Assembly: GCA_016929135.1 (NCBI GenBank)
Contig: JAFGJK010000030.1
Location: 22,729-86,728 of the forward strand
Source: Spirochaetota bacterium
GTDB lineage: Bacteria; Spirochaetota; UBA4802; UBA5550
DNA: 64,000 bases
Direction: 5' to 3'
A program made the position numbers and the translations under genes. A model generated the notes under the pieces. It saw only the letters and a program-made list of their open reading frames with translations, did no database searches and was not told the DNA's origin. How positions within the stretch are numbered: the first letter of the stretch is position 1; every line of letters starts with the position of its first letter. Of the stretch, positions 59,901-64,000 are shown piece after piece.

Positions 59901-60104
59901 ATGAGCCAGGAATGTGAACTGCTCGAAAAGTGCGGATTCTTCAAAAAATACAATGAAATCAACTCTTTGGCCTGCAGAGGCTTTATCGCCAATTACTGCA
60001 AAGGCCCGAAAATCGACCAATGCAAGAGAAAGGAATACAGAAACAGATACGGGGTCCCTCCCTCTGATGATATGATGCCTGACGGCCAGATGTACAGCGG
60101 TTAA
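59901..60104 (+). CDS. Small five-cysteine protein, 67 residues
   Basis: The protein has cysteines at 5, 11, 25, 33 and 41 in the pattern CELLEKCGFFKKY, then SLACRGFIANYC, then DQCKRKEYR, and an acidic, Met-rich C-terminus (DDMMPDGQMYSG). Small proteins of this design are widespread in anaerobic and deltaproteobacterial genomes and may bind a metal or iron-sulfur cluster; the function is not known. AAGGAG before the ATG and the consensus promoter make it a real gene, and probably a well-expressed one. Confidence 0.85.
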   Translation: MSQECELLEKCGFFKKYNEINSLACRGFIANYCKGPKIDQCKRKEYRNRYGVPPSDDMMPDGQMYSG

Positions 60105-60523
60105 AACGCCTCAACAGAATCACCGACACCCCGCATTCGATACGGGGGATGTTCCATACAACGGAGCAGATTGTATCGGTTATGACACCCTGACCCGTCC
60201 CAAGACGCCGGTGGCACTCTCATCTAAGTACATCAAACGACCTGTTTTGAATACCGCAAGGGGAAACGAGCCCCGTCCTGGCAAGCTCGAAAGCAAGCAT
60301 GGTGCGCCAAAAAGAGTGGGACACGCGTAATACCAGTGGAGCCGAGTTCATCTCTATGAACATCTCTTGATCGTATCCAGTGGCGCATAAAGAATCAGAA
60401 AGGGGGCATGACAGGGCAATGATAGACTGAGCATCCCCCTGCCGATACCGCACCCTTCCGTACACAATCAATCATACACAGGAAGGGTGCGAGGCAGTGG
60501 AGGGGCATAACCCTGTCCTGCTT
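60105..60523. other. 419-base intergenic region with a stem-loop
   Basis: I see no gene here. GCACCCTTCC (60450-60459) and GGAAGGGTGC (60481-60490) form a perfect 10-base-pair stem with a 21-base AT-rich loop, described separately as an inverted repeat. A minus-strand frame at 60220-60471 has no ribosome binding site. Confidence 0.35.
60450..60490. repeat. Perfect 10-base inverted repeat with 21-base loop
   Basis: The arms GCACCCTTCC and GGAAGGGTGC enclose an AT-rich loop with several ATCA and ACA steps. It lies 34 bases downstream of the glutaredoxin-like gene (minus strand), so it may be its terminator, though no U-tract follows. Confidence 0.4.
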
Positions 60524-61201
60524 TTATCTGGACCCGATAGCGTCTTTCACGCGCTCCCAGGAGGGGCTGATCATCACCTGTCCGTTTATCTCCATTACGG
60601 GAAGCCGTATGCTGGATGCGCTGGGCTGGACCTTCCGAATCTTGCCCCACATCTCCTGATTGTGACCGCCATCGTTCTGTATATCGACGAAGGTATACTG
60701 TATATGTTCACCCTCCAGCCGGGACATCATGGCCCTGCATAAGCCGCAGTTGGTTCTTCCATACAGCAGAATGCTGGCATTAACGGCGCCCTTTGCATCA
60801 TCATCGGCAGGGGCGTCCTTCTCATTGTTCTGTGAATCGTTCCCCATTACCCTCTCATAGGAGTCGGCAAGACCGGGGGCGCTTCCGTACCAGGGCCGGC
60901 CGGAAAAAAACACGGTATCGCCCCTTCTGAAAACCCCCTTCCCCTCCAGCACCATCCGGCATCCCGTTGTTATGAAGAAAAAGGTTATCCGGGGATCCTG
61001 ATCGGCGATTTCCTTGGCCCTTTCTACGGTTATGCCGTTGACGCGCCCGACCCTGTTGTTCCAATCCGCTCCTTTGTATTGCGCCACTCCCGGTTTCATC
61101 ACCCATTGCTCCTGCTGCGCCTCTGCGCTACGGTGGTCGCCCAGAAGGTAACCGGCGAGGAAGACAGATCCCGCAATATATATTATAACAGTTCTTTTCA
61201 T
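60524..61201 (-). CDS. Exported glutaredoxin-like protein
   Basis: The 225-residue protein has an N-terminal signal peptide or anchor (VIIYIAGSVFLAGYLLG), a first domain of about 85 residues (EIADQDPRITFFFITTGCRMVL, GDTVFFSGRPWYG) that resembles no family I know, a charged linker, and a C-terminal glutaredoxin-like fold (ASILLYGRTNCGLCRAMMSRL). The CXXC is TNCGLC with Cys152 and Cys155, and a cis-Pro motif follows (SIRLPVMEINGQ). It may act as an envelope thiol-disulfide protein; direction of reaction is unknown. Confidence 0.78.
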   Translation of the reverse strand: MKRTVIIYIAGSVFLAGYLLGDHRSAEAQQEQWVMKPGVAQYKGADWNNRVGRVNGITVERAKEIADQDPRITFFFITTGCRMVLEGKGVFRRGDTVFFSGRPWYGSAPGLADSYERVMGNDSQNNEKDAPADDDAKGAVNASILLYGRTNCGLCRAMMSRLEGEHIQYTFVDIQNDGGHNQEMWGKIRKVQPSASSIRLPVMEINGQVMISPSWERVKDAIGSR

Positions 61202-61451
61202 ACAGTGTTCTCCTTTTGTAAGGTCTATTTCACCATACTACAAATCAATATAAGAATCGTGCCATGTGCACACATGGCGCCTCTCTTTAGAATACTATTC
61301 TTCTGCTGTCGGATTCGTGGGGACAGAAACGATTGTATCCGCAGCACCCCCCTGCTGGCATGGCACCACGAGCGAGCCGCTCTCACCTCATGAATTTTTG
61401 TGCTGTATATTCCCTGCTGCCGGTGCCGCAGCGACCATACAAAAAAGGTCG

Positions 61452-62591
61452 CTATATCTTCATATCATACAGCCGGTACCCCTTGTACATGTCGGCGTTC
61501 AGGTACTTGAGCGCACCGATCATCTTGTGGTTGTTTTCCACGATAAGGGAGCAGTCGGACTCGTCATATCCCCGCTTGAGCGCCTCTTCGATGGTCATGA
61601 GAATGAGTATCTGGTCGATATTCTCTCCCCGGTATTCGGGCAGCACCCCCATGAGTATCGTGCGAAGAGTATGCGATTTTTTCAGCCTCCACAGGAGCTT
61701 CACGATCCTCCACGGGTAGAGGTGCCCGTTGAGTGCCGCGATGCCCGGGTTCGCGTCCGGCACCGACAGGATGAATCCCACCGTCTTCCCGTCCTTCTCC
61801 GCGAAGATGGCCATATCGGGGATGATGACCATCTTGAGCTCGTCCCAGTGCATCTTGAACTGCTTTTCGGTCATCGGGATGTGCCCCTCGTTCCCTTCCC
61901 AGGCGTTGTCCAGAATGTAATGGAGCTCCGAGGCCCTTTTGTCGATTTCCTTCATGGTGAGCCTTGTGTACTGCACGTCCGATTTCTTTCTGAGCTCGTC
62001 CCTGATCTTGTACATCATGTCCATGTTCGCCGCGATGGGTTTCACCATGAAGCAGTACCAGTCGATGTATTTTTTAAAACCGTAGGCGAGCGCGTGCTTC
62101 TCGTACCAGTAGGCGTAGTGGTAGTTCCCGATCACCGGCATCCTGCCGTTGTTCATCACGTCGAACCCGATGGAATCGTAGCTCGCGAAGCTTTCGGGTC
62201 CCAGCATCCTCGTCTTCCCCTTTGCACGGAGCCATTCCGCCGCAGCGGAGAAAAGGGCCCTGGATACGGGGAGCTTGTCGATGCACTCGTAGAATCCGAA
62301 AAATCCGGTCTCCCTGTCATACTTGTCGTCATAGCGCTTGTACACCTGGGCGCTGATCCTTCCCACCGGCTTCCCATCAAGATAGGCGATGAAGAGCTGC
62401 GCCTCGCCGTCGCCGTTCTCGAAGAAGTACCCTTTTTCCGGATTGCAGAAATGCATGAGATCTCTGATGACATACGGGACCCATGCGGGATCATCCCTGT
62501 AAATCTTCGCTCTCCAGGGTACCTTGACGAACTCCTTGAGCATCTTCTTGTCGGATACGGATACTTTCTTTATTTCGATATTCAGGGGCAT
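61452..62591 (-). CDS. Double GNAT-domain acetyltransferase-like protein (YghO-type)
   Basis: The 379-residue protein has an N-terminal GNAT-like domain (LFIAYLDGKPVGRISAQV, GFFGFYECID) and a second at the C-terminus (MAIFAEKDGKTVGFILSV, ILMGVLPEYRGENIDQIL, LIVENNHKMIGALKYLNA). It resembles YghO-type proteins, whose substrate is not established. AAGGAGGAA precedes the ATG at 62591. The 506 bases upstream hold no gene on this strand. Confidence 0.8.
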   Translation of the reverse strand: MPLNIEIKKVSVSDKKMLKEFVKVPWRAKIYRDDPAWVPYVIRDLMHFCNPEKGYFFENGDGEAQLFIAYLDGKPVGRISAQVYKRYDDKYDRETGFFGFYECIDKLPVSRALFSAAAEWLRAKGKTRMLGPESFASYDSIGFDVMNNGRMPVIGNYHYAYWYEKHALAYGFKKYIDWYCFMVKPIAANMDMMYKIRDELRKKSDVQYTRLTMKEIDKRASELHYILDNAWEGNEGHIPMTEKQFKMHWDELKMVIIPDMAIFAEKDGKTVGFILSVPDANPGIAALNGHLYPWRIVKLLWRLKKSHTLRTILMGVLPEYRGENIDQILILMTIEEALKRGYDESDCSLIVENNHKMIGALKYLNADMYKGYRLYDMKI

Positions 62592-63034
62592 GATTCCTCC
62601 TTACGCTCTCACAGTTGAATAAATCCTTGCGACGGAACGGTATTTATCGATTGCGATCCCACTGCGGCACCGCACCTCGATACAGGGCACACTCCTCTCC
62701 TCCATTATTCGCACGCCCAAAACCGGTAAGAATTCGTAATTTGTTCGGGAATCCTTTATAAACGCCGCATGATTTCCAATTCCGTGCATACTATTACAGC
62801 TCCTGACAGTGTTCAAGCGAAAAATGAAATGCTGGGAACAGTGTCATTATTCATTGGACTCTCAGCTCAGGGAAACTTCGGGCCGTGAAATACCCTTATA
62901 GGGGCAAGGCGACATGGCAAGCGCCTTCTTGGACCTGCGCCGCCTTCACCGGCTCCATCATCGATCAGATGATGACATCACCCTCCCCCTTGTCCCCTCC
63001 ATTCAGCCGCGCCATCACATTCCCTCTCTTGTGA
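62592..63034. other. Intergenic region with no supported gene
   Basis: Several short frames on either strand lack ribosome binding sites and family motifs. No riboswitch or tRNA structure was recognised. The ABC promoter begins at 63035. Confidence 0.3.
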
Positions 63035-63063
63035 TTGACAAAAGACCCCTGCCGCTTCATAAT
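63035..63063 (+). promoter_or_regulatory. Promoter for the ABC transporter gene
   Basis: TTGACA (63035-63040), 17-base spacer, CATAAT (63058-63063). Transcription would start near 63070. The in-frame ATG at 63062 overlaps the -10, so translation most likely starts at the ATG at 63098. Confidence 0.65.
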
Positions 63064-63097
63064 GAAACCACAGTACAGAAGCGAGGGCGGCCCTGCC

Positions 63098-64000
63098 ATG
63101 GTGGATGTGAAAAACCTGACGAAGCACTTCAAGACGCGCAAGAGCGGGCTCTTCGAGCGTCCCGGAACGGTGCGCGCCCTGGACGGCATCTCCTTCCGGA
63201 TAACCCGTGGAAAGACCCTGGGGCTCGTGGGGGAGAGCGGCAGCGGCAAGACCACGGCGGCCAGGGCGATGCTTCGGCTCATCGAGCCTGACGAGGGGGA
63301 GGTCCGCATCGACGGCACCAGCGTGCGGGGGCTCTCCACGGGGGAGCTGCGCCGCTTCCGGAAGAAGATGCAGCTGGTCTTCCAGGACCCCTACGGATCC
63401 CTGAACCCCCGAATGACCGTGGAAAAAATGATCACCGAGCCGCTGCGGATCCACACGACCATGAAGCGGCGGGAGATTCGCGAGCGGCTGTACGAGCTCC
63501 TGGAGCTCACCGGCCTTGGCGAGGAGCACCTGAACCGCTATCCCCACGAGTTCAGCGGCGGCCAGCGGCAGCGCATCGGCATCGCCCGGGCCCTGGCGCT
63601 GAACCCGGAATTCATCGTGCTGGACGAGCCGGTCTCGGCCCTGGACGTCTCCATCCAGGGCCAGATCCTGAACCTCCTCTCGGACCTCCAGAGGACGCTG
63701 GGCCTTACCTACCTCTTCGTTGCACACGACCTGGCGGTGGTGGAGCACATCAGCGACAGGATCATCGTCATGTACCTGGGGCGGATCGTGGAGGAGAACT
63801 CCACTCGCGGCCTGTACCGGAAGCCCCTGCACCCCTACACACAGAGCCTCCTGAAATCAATACCGGACACGAAGCCGGTGAAGCACGGTTTTTCGGTCCT
63901 GGCCGGGGAGATCCCATCGCCGGAAAACCCTCCGCAGGGGTGCCACTTCCATCCCCGTTGCCCCCGCGTCATGCCCGAATGCCGTTCCCTCTATCCGGCC
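63098..64000 (+). CDS. Peptide ABC transporter ATP-binding protein (OppF/DppF-like), partial
   Basis: At least 301 residues of a peptide/nickel-type ABC ATPase, continuing beyond the window. All motifs are present: Walker A GESGSGKTT, Q-loop LVFQDPYGSL, signature FSGGQRQRIGIARAL, Walker B FIVLDEPVSALD and the H-loop VAHD. A C-terminal oligopeptide-transporter cysteine segment (GCHFHPRCPRVMPEC) marks the OppD/F type. The normal partner OppD and permeases would lie outside the window, as nothing upstream is related. The start at 63098 is supported by the promoter and GAGGG at 63083. Confidence 0.9.
   Translation, partial: MVDVKNLTKHFKTRKSGLFERPGTVRALDGISFRITRGKTLGLVGESGSGKTTAARAMLRLIEPDEGEVRIDGTSVRGLSTGELRRFRKKMQLVFQDPYGSLNPRMTVEKMITEPLRIHTTMKRREIRERLYELLELTGLGEEHLNRYPHEFSGGQRQRIGIARALALNPEFIVLDEPVSALDVSIQGQILNLLSDLQRTLGLTYLFVAHDLAVVEHISDRIIVMYLGRIVEENSTRGLYRKPLHPYTQSLLKSIPDTKPVKHGFSVLAGEIPSPENPPQGCHFHPRCPRVMPECRSLYPA

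Noticed and set aside
60220..60471. 83-codon minus-strand frame
   Set aside because: Ends before the stem-loop but lacks ribosome binding site and motifs.
1..64000. CRISPR array, prophage, transposon, toxin-antitoxin or defence island
   Set aside because: No repeated spacers, cas, integrase, transposase or phage structural genes were found; the genes are ordinary metabolic, envelope and signalling types.

Overview
The window is GC-rich bacterial chromosome DNA from a Gram-negative (diderm) organism: it has an LpxL-type acyltransferase, a TonB-dependent receptor, several outer-membrane barrel proteins and many exported proteins or lipoproteins. The protein styles (ATPase-HDOD fusion, AraC regulator with a membrane N-terminus, 7TMR-DISM hybrid kinase with a PP2C phosphatase, single-chain acyl-CoA carboxylase) suggest a spirochaete-like lineage, perhaps related to Leptospira. 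That is inference from gene content; no rRNA or other marker gene is present. I found no rRNA, tRNA, CRISPR array, transposase, integrase or phage gene.

Left part (1-25 kb): an RND/MMPL lipid exporter fused to a methyltransferase is followed by an LpxL-like acyltransferase and a 1951-residue single-chain biotin-dependent carboxylase, together looking like an envelope-lipid locus. Then come a three-gene minus-strand operon (B12-type radical SAM, hypothetical, barrel protein), a hypothetical gene that looks split by a frameshift, a radical SAM/SPASM-like enzyme, a DUF1207-like barrel, a TonB receptor, rpiB, an exported LamG-like/Fn3 protein, a tRNA nucleotidyltransferase/poly(A) polymerase and an ATPase-HDOD signalling protein.

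Middle part (23-46 kb): a von Willebrand A protein, a small membrane protein, a GlgD-like nucleotidyltransferase homologue, a RACo-type corrinoid-protein activator, a HisKA_2 kinase, an Fe-S (CCG-domain) oxidoreductase, a K+ channel with an RCK domain, a dicarboxylate/glutamate symporter, a probable operon of ferredoxin-nitroreductase, lipoprotein RidA and alpha/beta hydrolase, then the TrkA-TrkH potassium uptake pair and three exported proteins (ankyrin repeats, beta-repeat protein, DUF4424-like). In the sequence as given, trkA and trkH form one reading frame because a run of ten G moves trkA out of frame just before its end.

Right part (45-64 kb): a spore-photolyase-like radical SAM enzyme, AraC regulator, carboxymuconolactone-decarboxylase and MaoC-like pair, YcxB-like protein, an 1100-residue hybrid kinase/phosphatase, an HpnP-like radical SAM, a GH20 lipoprotein, DUF72, a small five-cysteine protein with a consensus promoter, an exported glutaredoxin-like protein, a double-GNAT protein and the start of a peptide ABC transporter ATPase running off the window.

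The strongest leads are the poly-G frameshift at trkA/trkH, two more probable frameshifted genes, the carboxylase with an inserted four-cysteine element, the exporter-methyltransferase fusion, an exported RidA operon and several palindromic operator candidates. Several promoters match the TTGACA/TATAAT consensus closely and were used to judge start codons. No canonical defence or mobile system is present.
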